From positions 62,001 through 126,000 of the forward strand of contig JBLWYD010000004.1 in NCBI GenBank assembly GCA_048267165.1: a stretch of 64,000 nucleotides of DNA. The letters run 5' to 3'. The position numbers and the translations under genes were made by a program. The stretch is from PGYR01 sp048267165. GTDB taxonomy: Bacteria > Bacteroidota > Ignavibacteria > Kapaibacteriales > UBA2268. The notes under the pieces are model-generated. The model saw only the letters and a list, made by a program, of their open reading frames with translations. It did not search any database and was not told the origin of the DNA. This document shows, piece after piece, positions 1 through 8,104 of the stretch; within the stretch, counting starts at the first letter, position 1, and each line of letters opens with the position of its first letter.

Positions 1-108
1 TCTGTAGAGAAAGCCAAAAAAGACTTCGGTTACGAACAAAAATATAGTTTAGAAGAAGGGTTCAACATTACCTTCGAATGGTATAAAAGCAATGGTTGGA
101 TAAAGTAG
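1..108 (+). CDS. C-terminal end of an NAD-dependent epimerase/dehydratase-like protein (partial)
   Basis: The first 35 codons are open in frame 1 and end at TAG (106-108); the start lies outside the window. The tail reads KAKKDFGYEQKYSLEEGF and then EWYKSNGWIK. This matches the usual C-terminus of extended short-chain dehydrogenases (UDP-sugar epimerases and relatives), where a KA...LG(F/Y)xPxxSLEEGLxxTxEWY pattern closes the substrate domain. The next gene starts at the base after the stop, so the two are probably co-transcribed. The family call rests on this short tail only, and no substrate can be assigned. Confidence 0.55.
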   Translation, partial: SVEKAKKDFGYEQKYSLEEGFNITFEWYKSNGWIK

Positions 109-2508
109 ATGTTCTATAGAAATATCCCTGCATTCTTAATTTCAATTATAGTATTGGCTATTGCAATACTGATTTTCTCAGTGAATATAACTCGAGTTGG
201 AATAGATAATGACCTCTCCGAAGTTGAGTCTTCACTTTTAAAAAGTGAGGTTGATGTTTATGAAAATTTTAATGGGATACCTCATATTATAGCCAAGAAT
301 GAGCAGGATTTATTTTTTGCAATTGGGTATTATCAAGCGAAAGACAGACTATGGCAGATGGATATAATGAGACGTGCAGCAGAAGGAAGACTTTCTGAGG
401 CATTTGGAGAGAAGACTTTAAACCAAGACATGTTCTTAAGAAGCTTGGAGATGGGTAGCTTAGCAAGGAAATCTCTTAATAAAATGTCTGACCAGTCTAA
501 GGAAATATTGAAGTTTTACTCTGCGGGCGTAAACAGTTATATAAAAAACAACAAAGAAAAACTTCAATTCGAATTCGGAGCTTTAGACTACGAGCCAGAA
601 GAATGGAAACCATACCACTCGGTACTTATTGGTAAGCTAATGGCTTTCGAGATGAGCTTTAGCTTTTGGTCTGACTACGCTTTATCTGAAATAGCTATGA
701 AAATAGGTAAAGACAGGGCTAAAGATTTCATTCCAAATGATAAAGAAACTTCAATTACAACTATCTCTGATTCCAATTCTATATTATTACCTGAGTTAGA
801 TTCTAATTTTATTTCAAGTTTAATAAATGATTTTGGGAAGGGTTATACTGGGAGTAACTCTTGGGCTATCTCGTATAATGATGATAATGAAAAGCACACT
901 ATATTAGCAAATGACCCACACCTGCCAATCAATTTACCATCTCGTTGGTATCAGATGCATATTAGTTCTCCGAATATGAATGTAGTCGGGTATGCTATAC
1001 CTGGTAACCCATCGATAATTGCTGGTAGAAACGACTCTATAACTTGGGGAATAACTAATGTTATGGCAGATATATGTGACATATATCTAGTAAAAAAAGG
1101 AAAGAATGACGATTACTATATTGATGAAAATGGTAAAGAAACAGAATTGGAATTTATAAGAGATACTATAAAAATCAACGGGAAAGAAGGTCATCAATAC
1201 TATAGAAAACGAACAAAAATGTCTGCTTTACTCTCTGAATCTCATATTTGGAATGATAGTAAATCAAAGAATAAATTTTTTAAAGAGTATAACATCTGTT
1301 TTGATTGGGTAGCAAAGAAAGAATCAGATGAAGTCAAGTGTTTATACAATCTGAATAAAGCTAAGAATTACAAGGAATTCCGTACATCATTAGAAGGTTG
1401 GAATGCACCTGCTTTAGTATTCAATTATGCGGATAAGAAAGGGAAAGTAGCTAAACTACCAGTAGGTAATATTCCTATAAGAGGGAAGACTGACCCAAGT
1501 TTTATAAACCCTTATTGGGAAAAAGAATACAGATGGAAGGGATATAAAAGTCTTGCAGGTATTGGTGAACAGGAAGTAGAAAATGATGGATATGTGCTTG
1601 CAGCTAATAATAATTTTTATCCTGATAACATTTTTATCTCACATAATTGGGAACCTGATTCGAGAGCTAGAAGAATAGAACAACTACTAAATGAGAAAAA
1701 CTTTACAACTATCAGAGATTTTGAATTCATGCAAATGGACAATTACTCCCCTTTTGCTAATGATTTATTAAAACTGACACTCCCCACTATAATTAGAGTA
1801 AAAGATAGACTAAACGAGCAAGAACTGAAAGCATTTAATAAATTGTTGAAATGGAATGTCATACTATCAAAAGACCTAAATGAACCTTTGATATATAATT
1901 TTTACAAGAGAGCTTTAATTGAAGAAACAATCAAAGATGAATTAGGGAAAGGAAGTTATAACCACTATAGTTTCTTGACAAATTACCCAGATAGATTGAT
2001 AATGCAATTACTAAAGTCAGAAAATCACATTCTTTTTGATAATATTAAAACAGAGAAAAGAGAGAATAAGGAGGTGATAATATTTCGCTCATTTAGAAAA
2101 GCAATCAAGAATTTAATTGATAAGTATGGTATAGATGGTATAAGTAATCTAACTTATGGGGAAGTAAGAAAACTAAAGCTCAACCATTTATTTGGTGATA
2201 ATAATTTCATAGGCCCAGCGGTTAATCTAAAATCTGTTGGATTAGGCGGTGACAACACCACATTATACAATACGGAATCTCGCCATACTAAACCTAATAG
2301 CGTTATGGTATCAGCTTCCATGAGGTTTATTACAGATATGAGTGATAGTTTGGTTTATATGATATTACCGGGTGGTGCATCTGGAGACCCAATGAGTGCA
2401 AACTATGGCGATCAGGTACAGCTTTGGTTAAATGGTGGGTATCTCAAGTTAAATATGAATAAAATACCCACGAACGATTTCGAACTAAGGACTAAGTTTA
2501 TACCTTAG
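109..2508 (+). CDS. Penicillin acylase family protein (Ntn hydrolase), 799 aa
   Basis: This is an N-terminal-nucleophile amidohydrolase of the penicillin/acyl-homoserine-lactone acylase family, which cleaves an amide bond of an acylated substrate. Residues 6-26 form a hydrophobic signal or anchor helix, so the enzyme is exported. The precursor layout is alpha chain, spacer, then beta chain starting at Ser249 in the motif TGSNSWAIS, the expected autocleavage site and nucleophile. ILANDPHLPINLPSRWYQMH and PGNPSIIAGRNDSITWGITN follow, both family hallmarks, and the length is normal. The start directly follows the upstream stop codon. Its TAG abuts the stop codon of the convergent elbB gene with no base between them. 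The substrate cannot be read from sequence; exported Bacteroidota homologues act on varied acyl amides. Confidence 0.9.
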   Translation: MFYRNIPAFLISIIVLAIAILIFSVNITRVGIDNDLSEVESSLLKSEVDVYENFNGIPHIIAKNEQDLFFAIGYYQAKDRLWQMDIMRRAAEGRLSEAFGEKTLNQDMFLRSLEMGSLARKSLNKMSDQSKEILKFYSAGVNSYIKNNKEKLQFEFGALDYEPEEWKPYHSVLIGKLMAFEMSFSFWSDYALSEIAMKIGKDRAKDFIPNDKETSITTISDSNSILLPELDSNFISSLINDFGKGYTGSNSWAISYNDDNEKHTILANDPHLPINLPSRWYQMHISSPNMNVVGYAIPGNPSIIAGRNDSITWGITNVMADICDIYLVKKGKNDDYYIDENGKETELEFIRDTIKINGKEGHQYYRKRTKMSALLSESHIWNDSKSKNKFFKEYNICFDWVAKKESDEVKCLYNLNKAKNYKEFRTSLEGWNAPALVFNYADKKGKVAKLPVGNIPIRGKTDPSFINPYWEKEYRWKGYKSLAGIGEQEVENDGYVLAANNNFYPDNIFISHNWEPDSRARRIEQLLNEKNFTTIRDFEFMQMDNYSPFANDLLKLTLPTIIRVKDRLNEQELKAFNKLLKWNVILSKDLNEPLIYNFYKRALIEETIKDELGKGSYNHYSFLTNYPDRLIMQLLKSENHILFDNIKTEKRENKEVIIFRSFRKAIKNLIDKYGIDGISNLTYGEVRKLKLNHLFGDNNFIGPAVNLKSVGLGGDNTTLYNTESRHTKPNSVMVSASMRFITDMSDSLVYMILPGGASGDPMSANYGDQVQLWLNGGYLKLNMNKIPTNDFELRTKFIP

Positions 2509-3198
2509 TTACTTTTCTAATATTGAAACAAGCTTATCTATCGCTTGTTTTGTGTTAATTCTAACTTGGCTGATTGATGCATCCATCATATAGCAAGGAG
2601 CTGTAATTATTCTATTCTCTTCATCATAGCATATTTCATCGATTGTTTTCATTACAGACATAACGCCTAAACTTTCCATTCCATCGCTAATTTCTTTTAT
2701 ATCATAAGGTGATTTTTCTCTATTTGTACCTACTGTTAGTTTAGTACCGATACCAGAACCTTGTAGTGCTTTGGCTATTACCGTTGGTCCCATACAGAGA
2801 GCTACAATTGGCTTTTTAGCACCAACCATATCTATAATAAGATGTTTGACAGCAGGATCAATATCTCCATCAGGCCCATCGAAAGCCCATCTGTTAAGGT
2901 TTTTAGCGGCACCAAATCCTCCAGGTATAACTAAAGCATCAAAATCATCAATTGATGTTTTGTTAATTGACTTTATATTCCCTCTTGCTATACGCGCAGC
3001 TTCCTTAAGTACATTGCGTTTCTCGCCTTTCTCCACGCTACCGTCAATATGATTTACAACATGAGATTGGTCTTTATCAGGAGCAAAACAAACAGCCTCT
3101 GCCCCACTTTCCTCAATCGCTAAGAGTGTAAAAACTGATTCGTGAATTTCTGATCCGTCATATACACCGCAACCTGATAATAGTACACCGATTTTCAT
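2509..3198 (-). CDS. elbB: ElbB-like DJ-1/PfpI family protein (isoprenoid biosynthesis glyoxalase family)
   Basis: A 229-residue DJ-1/PfpI-superfamily protein with close resemblance to ElbB. It opens MKIGVLLSGCGVYDGSEIHE and carries the VIPGGFGAAKNL loop and the nucleophile elbow ALCMGPTV with Cys135. ElbB has glyoxalase activity in vitro and has been linked to isoprenoid biosynthesis; its physiological role is not settled. The protein is full length and cytoplasmic (no signal peptide). An A/G-rich stretch with AAAGG precedes the ATG. The gene stands alone, convergent with the acylase gene and downstream of the pnp terminator. Confidence 0.9.
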   Translation of the reverse strand: MKIGVLLSGCGVYDGSEIHESVFTLLAIEESGAEAVCFAPDKDQSHVVNHIDGSVEKGEKRNVLKEAARIARGNIKSINKTSIDDFDALVIPGGFGAAKNLNRWAFDGPDGDIDPAVKHLIIDMVGAKKPIVALCMGPTVIAKALQGSGIGTKLTVGTNREKSPYDIKEISDGMESLGVMSVMKTIDEICYDEENRIITAPCYMMDASISQVRINTKQAIDKLVSILEK

Positions 3199-3330
3199 GT
3201 CAAACCTTTTTTATTTTCTTATAATTATAAACTATTCGCTATAATACGTGAGATGGAATAAATAGTTCTACAAACATTTTTAGATTGTATTATTATTTCG
3301 ACTGAAAATTAGAATTGTAACTGTTTATAT

Positions 3331-3359
3331 AAAAAAAAGGGTTGCTGAAAAGCAACCCT
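3331..3359 (-). terminator. Rho-independent terminator after pnp
   Basis: A perfect 9-bp stem (3338-3346 with 3351-3359, AGGGTTGCT in the transcript) closes a TTTC loop and is followed on the minus strand by a run of eight T. It lies 21 bases after the pnp stop and ends the nusA-to-pnp cluster. Confidence 0.93.
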
Positions 3360-3380
3360 AATTAACTATATTTAGATAGA

Positions 3381-5594
3381 TTAATCTCTTCTTCTATCTC
3401 TTCCGCCACCGCCACGTCTGTCGCCGCCTCTATCATCTCTATCTCTAGGAGGTCTTGGTGGTCTTTCTATATAGCCTTCAGGTTTTTCTAGTAAAGCACG
3501 AATACTTAATCTATACTTACCATCACGAGTAGCTTCTAATAGCATAACGTCTATTTCTTGACCTTCTTCCAAATGATCAGCTACATTTTCTGTTCTTTCC
3601 CATTGAATTTCAGATATGTGCACTAGACCTTTTTTCTTCGGTAAGAACTCAACAATAGCTCCCAAACCATCACGAACACTATCTACTTTACCTTTATAGA
3701 CTTTACCTTCTTCAGGTTTTTCTAATAGTTTTTTGATAATGTCAAGAGCTATTTGTGCATCTTCATCATTGCTAGTAGCAATAGTTACTATACCATCATC
3801 ATTGATGTTGATAACAGCATTACTACGCTTAGTGATGTCTCTGATAGTATCTCCACCAGAACCGATAACAGTCCCAATTTCATCTTTCTCAACTTGCAAT
3901 GTTGTAAAACGAGGTGCAAATTTAGAAAGTTCTTCATTTTTATGTTGAATTGTTTCGCTCATCTTATCAAGAATATGAAGTCTTCCTTCTTTTGCTTGAT
4001 TAAGAGCTTTTTTCATAATCTCAACTGAAAGTCCATCAATTTTGATATCCATCTGGCAAGCTGTAATACCATCTACAGTACCAGCAACTTTGAAATCCAT
4101 ATCTCCTAAGAAATCTTCATCACCAAGAATATCAGTCAATACAGCCACGTCATCGCCTTCCTTAATCAACCCCATAGCAATACCAGCCACTGGCTTTTTA
4201 AGAGGAACACCAGCGTGCATTAGTGCCATAGAACCAGCACATACAGTCGCCATAGATGAAGAACCGTTAGATTCTAATATATCAGAGATTATTCTAACAG
4301 TGTAAGGGAATTCTTCTTTAGAAGGCATTAATTTCAATAATGCTCTTTCTGCTAGTGCACCGTGACCGATTTCTCTACGCCCAGCACCTGTATATCTACC
4401 AGTTTCACCAACACTAAATGGTGGGAAATTATAATGCAAGTAGAAATTAGTATAATAAGTTGGTAGTAAACCATCTATCATTTGCTCGTCTCTTTCAGTA
4501 CCTAAAGTTACTGAAGTCAAACTCTGAGTTTCACCACGTGTGAATAATGATGAACCGTGTACTCTAGGTAAAACACCAACTTCTGTTTCGATAGGCCTAA
4601 CATCTGTTAAACCACGACCATCAAGTCTTTTACCTGATTTCAGTATCATTTCACGCATTAGTTTTTTCTCTAGTTTTGAGAAAGAACTATTAGCGTGGTC
4701 AGCTAATTTACCAGCATACTCTTCGTTATCAGCAAATTTTTCTTCGATTAAAGCAACAGCTTCGTCTCTAAGTTGATTTCTAGAGTCTTGTCTTTCTGAT
4801 TTAGTAGTTACAGTATTAACATAAACTTTAGTTTTTTCAGTAATTGCTGTCTCTACCGCTTCGTATATATCAGCAGGAATTTCTTTTTTTGTGATTGCTC
4901 TCTTTTCTTTATTCACAAGTTTTAATAATTCTTTTTGAAGATTATTAAATTCTTTGATTTTTTCGTGAGCAAAGTCAAGAACTTCAAGGAAGTCTTCTTC
5001 ACTAATCTCATCACATTCACCCTCTACCATCATTATAGATTCGTCAGTACCAGCAACACTGAAATCGATTTCAGCTGTCAATAGTTCTTCAGGAGTAGGG
5101 TTAACTTTGAAATTACCATCGATTCTTGCTATTCTAACTTCTGACATTGGTCCCGCAAATGGGATATCAGAGATTAGTAATGCTGCTGAAGCACCTGTAG
5201 CAGTTATATTTTCTGGATCAATTTCTGGCTCTGCAGACATGACCCAAGCGATTAGCTGAGTATCGAAACGCCAGCTTTTTGGAAATAATGGACGTAGAGG
5301 TCTATCTATTAGACGAGCAACTAAGATTTCTTTAGTTGACGGACGACTTTCTCTCTTTAAGAAGCCACCAGGTATTTTACCTGAAGCAGACATTCTCTCA
5401 CGATAATCAACCATCAAAGGAAGGAAATCTACGTCCATTTCTCTACTTGAAGCAATAGCATTGACAAGGACCATTGTGTCACCACAGCTGATCATTACAT
5501 TACCATTAGCAAATTTGGCAAATCTGCCAGTTTCTAGTGTGTATGTTTGCCCATCTATTTCGGCCGATACACGTATAGGATTGTTTAAAGACAT
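3381..5594 (-). CDS. pnp: Polyribonucleotide nucleotidyltransferase (PNPase)
   Basis: Phosphorolytic 3'-5' exoribonuclease and RNA-tailing enzyme. The 737 residues follow the standard order: first RNase PH domain (about 1-145), linking helical domain, second RNase PH domain with catalytic-face residues in DFLGDMDFKVAGT, a KH domain around residue 575 (VIGSGGDTIRDI, with Ser in place of the usual Lys in the GxxG loop), and an S1 domain at about 628-700. The C-terminus adds a short Arg/Gly/Asp-rich tail (RGGDRRGGGGRDRRRD), a flexible RNA-binding extension not present in the E. coli protein. AGAGGTG is a good ribosome-binding site 6 bases before the ATG. The gene sits behind rpsO, as in many bacteria, separated by a terminator and a long foldable leader. 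A terminator follows. Confidence 0.97.
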   Translation of the reverse strand: MSLNNPIRVSAEIDGQTYTLETGRFAKFANGNVMISCGDTMVLVNAIASSREMDVDFLPLMVDYRERMSASGKIPGGFLKRESRPSTKEILVARLIDRPLRPLFPKSWRFDTQLIAWVMSAEPEIDPENITATGASAALLISDIPFAGPMSEVRIARIDGNFKVNPTPEELLTAEIDFSVAGTDESIMMVEGECDEISEEDFLEVLDFAHEKIKEFNNLQKELLKLVNKEKRAITKKEIPADIYEAVETAITEKTKVYVNTVTTKSERQDSRNQLRDEAVALIEEKFADNEEYAGKLADHANSSFSKLEKKLMREMILKSGKRLDGRGLTDVRPIETEVGVLPRVHGSSLFTRGETQSLTSVTLGTERDEQMIDGLLPTYYTNFYLHYNFPPFSVGETGRYTGAGRREIGHGALAERALLKLMPSKEEFPYTVRIISDILESNGSSSMATVCAGSMALMHAGVPLKKPVAGIAMGLIKEGDDVAVLTDILGDEDFLGDMDFKVAGTVDGITACQMDIKIDGLSVEIMKKALNQAKEGRLHILDKMSETIQHKNEELSKFAPRFTTLQVEKDEIGTVIGSGGDTIRDITKRSNAVININDDGIVTIATSNDEDAQIALDIIKKLLEKPEEGKVYKGKVDSVRDGLGAIVEFLPKKKGLVHISEIQWERTENVADHLEEGQEIDVMLLEATRDGKYRLSIRALLEKPEGYIERPPRPPRDRDDRGGDRRGGGGRDRRRD

Positions 5595-5627
5595 TTAAAC
5601 ACCTCTAATTTAATTAATAATAAAAAA

Positions 5628-5717
5628 GCAGGCGAAACATGTCAATCTGAACTTAATTAAAAATTTCAAAAATGAAATACTTAACTAAATTCAGAGAGTG
5701 GCACATTTACTACCTGC
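5628..5717 (-). promoter_or_regulatory. Long hairpin in the pnp 5' leader
   Basis: On the minus strand the leader folds into an extended stem. Inner arms 5681-5695 and 5646-5660 pair over 15 positions (13 Watson-Crick, 2 G-U). A further 6-bp stem (5673-5678 with 5663-5668) closes an AAAA/TTTT loop. Outer segments GCAGG (5713-5717) and CCTGC (5628-5632), plus ATGT/ACAT, extend it with internal loops. In E. coli a leader stem cut by RNase III lets PNPase repress its own mRNA. A similar role here is inference from position and shape. Confidence 0.6.
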
Positions 5718-5731
5718 AATAACTTAAAACA

Positions 5732-5757
5732 AAAAACGGCTTTTGATAGCCGTTTTT
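5732..5757 (-). terminator. Terminator between rpsO and pnp
   Basis: A 10-bp stem (5732-5741 with 5748-5757, core ACGGCT/AGCCGT) with a 6-base loop and flanking A/T runs lies 9 bases after the rpsO stop. Transcripts should partly stop here, so pnp expression probably depends on readthrough or on its own promoter. Confidence 0.88.
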
Positions 5758-5765
5758 AATATTTC

Positions 5766-6032
5766 TTACTTTCTTAAATTTAATTCGCCAATGATAGTAC
5801 GATAACGTGTGATATCATTATTAGCTAAATAATTCAATAGTGTTCTTCTTTTGTTTACTAAACTAATAAGTCCTCTTCTAGAGTGAACGTCTTTTTTATT
5901 AGCAGTAACGTGACCAGTTAGGTCTATGATACGAGCAGTAAGTAAAGCTACTTGAACTTCTGGTTTACCAGAGTCTTTAGGTGAATCACCATACTTCTTT
6001 ACTATCATTGCTTTTGTTTCTTGAGTAATCAT
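5766..6032 (-). CDS. rpsO: 30S ribosomal protein S15
   Basis: An 88-residue primary 16S rRNA-binding protein of the small-subunit platform. Family signatures are visible: GDSPKDSGKPEVQVALLTAR near the N-terminus and DVHSRRGLISLVNKRRTLLNYL in the central helices. Length is standard (89 in E. coli). It lies between ribF (71 bases upstream) and pnp, with a terminator immediately downstream. A TAnnTTTG box at 6070-6077 may give it a private promoter inside the cluster. GGAGAG lies upstream of the ATG. Confidence 0.97.
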   Translation of the reverse strand: MITQETKAMIVKKYGDSPKDSGKPEVQVALLTARIIDLTGHVTANKKDVHSRRGLISLVNKRRTLLNYLANNDITRYRTIIGELNLRK

Positions 6033-6069
6033 ACTCCAAACTCTCCGATTTCCGATTTTACAATAAACA

Positions 6070-6077
6070 CAAAATTA
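6070..6077 (-). promoter_or_regulatory. Possible -7 promoter box for rpsO
   Basis: TAATTTTG on the minus strand fits the Bacteroidota TAnnTTTG -7 box, 37 bases before the rpsO ATG. I see no good TTTG at the expected upstream distance, so this is tentative. Confidence 0.35.
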
Positions 6078-6103
6078 AGAATATAAATTGATTATATAAA
6101 ATT

Positions 6104-7051
6104 TTATTTTACGCTATCTATATATTTTATAGCAAATTCTTTGTCTAAACTGATTTGATTCACTAATTCTACTGGTCCGTTGAACTTTTTTTCACTTCTT
6201 ATGAACTTATGAAAATTAACATAAAGCTCTTTACCATATAGGTTCATATCCAAATCTAAAAAATGAACTTCGATTGTACTAGCTTCTTGATCATGGAATG
6301 TTGGTCTTGTACCAATGTTAGCAAGTCCATAATAATTTATATCATCTATATTGGAAGATACTATATAAACTCCATTAGCTGGGACTAATTTGTAAAGATT
6401 CGGTGGTATAAGGTTTGCAGTTGGGAAGCCGAGTAACTTGCCCCTACCGTCACCTTTTACGACAATACCTTGAATCATATACTCGTAACCGAGCATTTCA
6501 TTAGCTTTTTCAATTTGATTTTCTTTTAGTGCATTTCGTATCTTAGTACTTGAAATAATCACTTCGTGATCTTCCATTGCCTCGATTGTTTCTACCTCAA
6601 AATCTAATTCTTCACCTAATCTTTCTAATAGTTTTTCATCACCATTTCTATTCTTACCGAACATGTGGTCATATCCAACAAGGATTTTACTCATTCCAAC
6701 TTTCTTAGATAAATATTCTCTTATGAATTCTTCGCCCGAAATTTGTGAAAATTCATAAGAAAACGTCATGACAACACAATTTTCTATACCTTGTCTTCTG
6801 AATTCTGTAATTCTTTCATTGATATTTGTAAGCAAAGAGATAGGAGGTTTATCACCTTTCTGAAGTACTATTCGTGGGTGAGGCTCCATAGTTAAGACTA
6901 CAGTACGAAGTGAATTATCTTTTGATATTTCTTTTAACCGATTAAGTATTGTCTTATGTCCACGATGAACTCCGTCAAATGTTCCTACAGTAAGAACAGT
7001 GTTCTTGTCAAATTCTATTTCATCAAAGTCTCTATATACTTTCATTTTCAT
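6104..7051 (-). CDS. ribF: Bifunctional riboflavin kinase / FAD synthetase
   Basis: Converts riboflavin to FMN and FMN to FAD. The N-terminal FAD synthetase (nucleotidyltransferase) half carries VGTFDGVHRGHK at about residue 23 and the SSTKIRNAL motif near residue 170. The C-terminal riboflavin kinase half has GDGRGKLLGFPTANL and the loop PANGVYIV. Length (315) is normal. The first possible ATG (7051) overlaps truB by 20 bases; a second in-frame ATG at 7045 would shorten the protein by two residues. Its place between truB and rpsO is a common bacterial arrangement. Confidence 0.95.
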   Translation of the reverse strand: MKMKVYRDFDEIEFDKNTVLTVGTFDGVHRGHKTILNRLKEISKDNSLRTVVLTMEPHPRIVLQKGDKPPISLLTNINERITEFRRQGIENCVVMTFSYEFSQISGEEFIREYLSKKVGMSKILVGYDHMFGKNRNGDEKLLERLGEELDFEVETIEAMEDHEVIISSTKIRNALKENQIEKANEMLGYEYMIQGIVVKGDGRGKLLGFPTANLIPPNLYKLVPANGVYIVSSNIDDINYYGLANIGTRPTFHDQEASTIEVHFLDLDMNLYGKELYVNFHKFIRSEKKFNGPVELVNQISLDKEFAIKYIDSVK

Positions 7052-7760
7052 CTATCATTTGTTGTAGTTCTGTTAGAGTTACAGCATTTTCAACAGTATG
7101 CTCTTCTATAATCGTTCTTCTGAGTCCTGTTAGGTATCCACCAACACCCAATTCTTTACCAATATCACGAGCTATTGCTCTGATGTATGTACCTTTGGAA
7201 CAATGAACTTCGAAATTTATATAAGGCAATTCGATACTAGTAATCGTATTTTTATATAATGTTATATACGACGGTTCAAGTTCTATTTCAATGCCTTTTC
7301 TTGCCAAATGATATAACTTTTGCCCTTTGACTTTCTTAGCAGAAAACATAGGAGGGATTTGAGTAATCTCACCTAACATATTAGAGAATGCTTTTTCTAT
7401 TTCTTCATTTGTAATATGAGATATATCACAAATATTATCCTCATCGCCTTCGGCATCATCAGTTTTTGTAGTTGCACCTATTTTCATAGTTGCCGTATAA
7501 ACTTTTGACTTTGCTTGTAAGTCCGAAATCTGCTTAGTAGCTCCTCTTCCAACGGCTATGATGAGTAAACCCGTTGCCATTGGGTCTAGTGTACCTGAGT
7601 GTCCAATCTTCTTAATCTTAAGCATTGGACGAAGTTTGGCTACTACATCGTGTGAAGTCCAATCTTGTTCTTTGTCTATATACAAGAAAAGCCCATCTTC
7701 TTGGGCTTCTTGTTGTATTTCTGATTTAGAAATTTTAGTATTTTTATCTATGAATAGCAA
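7032..7760 (-). CDS. truB: tRNA pseudouridine(55) synthase
   Basis: Makes pseudouridine 55 in the T-loop of tRNAs. The catalytic motif GHSGTLDPMATGLL has Asp59, and the later GTYIRAIARDIG is also a TruB signature. At 242 residues it is the short form without a full C-terminal PUA domain. No ATG is available near the family start, so I accept TTG at 7758-7760. It begins two bases after the rbfA stop, consistent with translational coupling. It sits in the standard position between rbfA and ribF. Confidence 0.94.
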   Translation of the reverse strand: MLFIDKNTKISKSEIQQEAQEDGLFLYIDKEQDWTSHDVVAKLRPMLKIKKIGHSGTLDPMATGLLIIAVGRGATKQISDLQAKSKVYTATMKIGATTKTDDAEGDEDNICDISHITNEEIEKAFSNMLGEITQIPPMFSAKKVKGQKLYHLARKGIEIELEPSYITLYKNTITSIELPYINFEVHCSKGTYIRAIARDIGKELGVGGYLTGLRRTIIEEHTVENAVTLTELQQMIDENESI

Positions 7761-7761
7761 A

Positions 7762-8103
7762 TCAACTGCTTTTATTCTTATCTAATATGTTTTGAATTTT
7801 ATCCATTTGGTCTAGAGTGTCGTCCAAATAGAATTTTATCTCAGGTATAAATCTAAGTCTTGCTTCTTTTGCAATTACATCTTTGATAATATATTTATTT
7901 GAATCAAGAAATTTAACAAAATCTTCAGGTTTAGTTTTTCCAGCAAAGCAACTAATATTGACTTTTGCAAGTTGTAAATCTGGAGTTACAACTACAGATG
8001 TAACTGTAGCCATACCAGCTTTCGCTTGCATAGCCAAATCTGAAATAGGTTTTGCGATTATCTCTTTTAGCAAACTTCCGACTTTTTCTGTTCTAAGTGA
8101 CAT
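7762..8103 (-). CDS. rbfA: 30S ribosome-binding factor A
   Basis: A 113-residue KH-fold assembly factor that binds late 30S precursors and is needed for 16S 5'-end maturation. It has the expected RTEKVGSLLKEIIAKPISDL opening, the central VTVTPDLQLAKVNISCF-like strand region, and the C-terminal RLRFIPEIKFYLDDTLD motif typical of RbfA. It begins one base after the infB stop, so the two are translationally coupled. Confidence 0.95.
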   Translation of the reverse strand: MSLRTEKVGSLLKEIIAKPISDLAMQAKAGMATVTSVVVTPDLQLAKVNISCFAGKTKPEDFVKFLDSNKYIIKDVIAKEARLRFIPEIKFYLDDTLDQMDKIQNILDKNKSS

Positions 8104-8104
8104 A

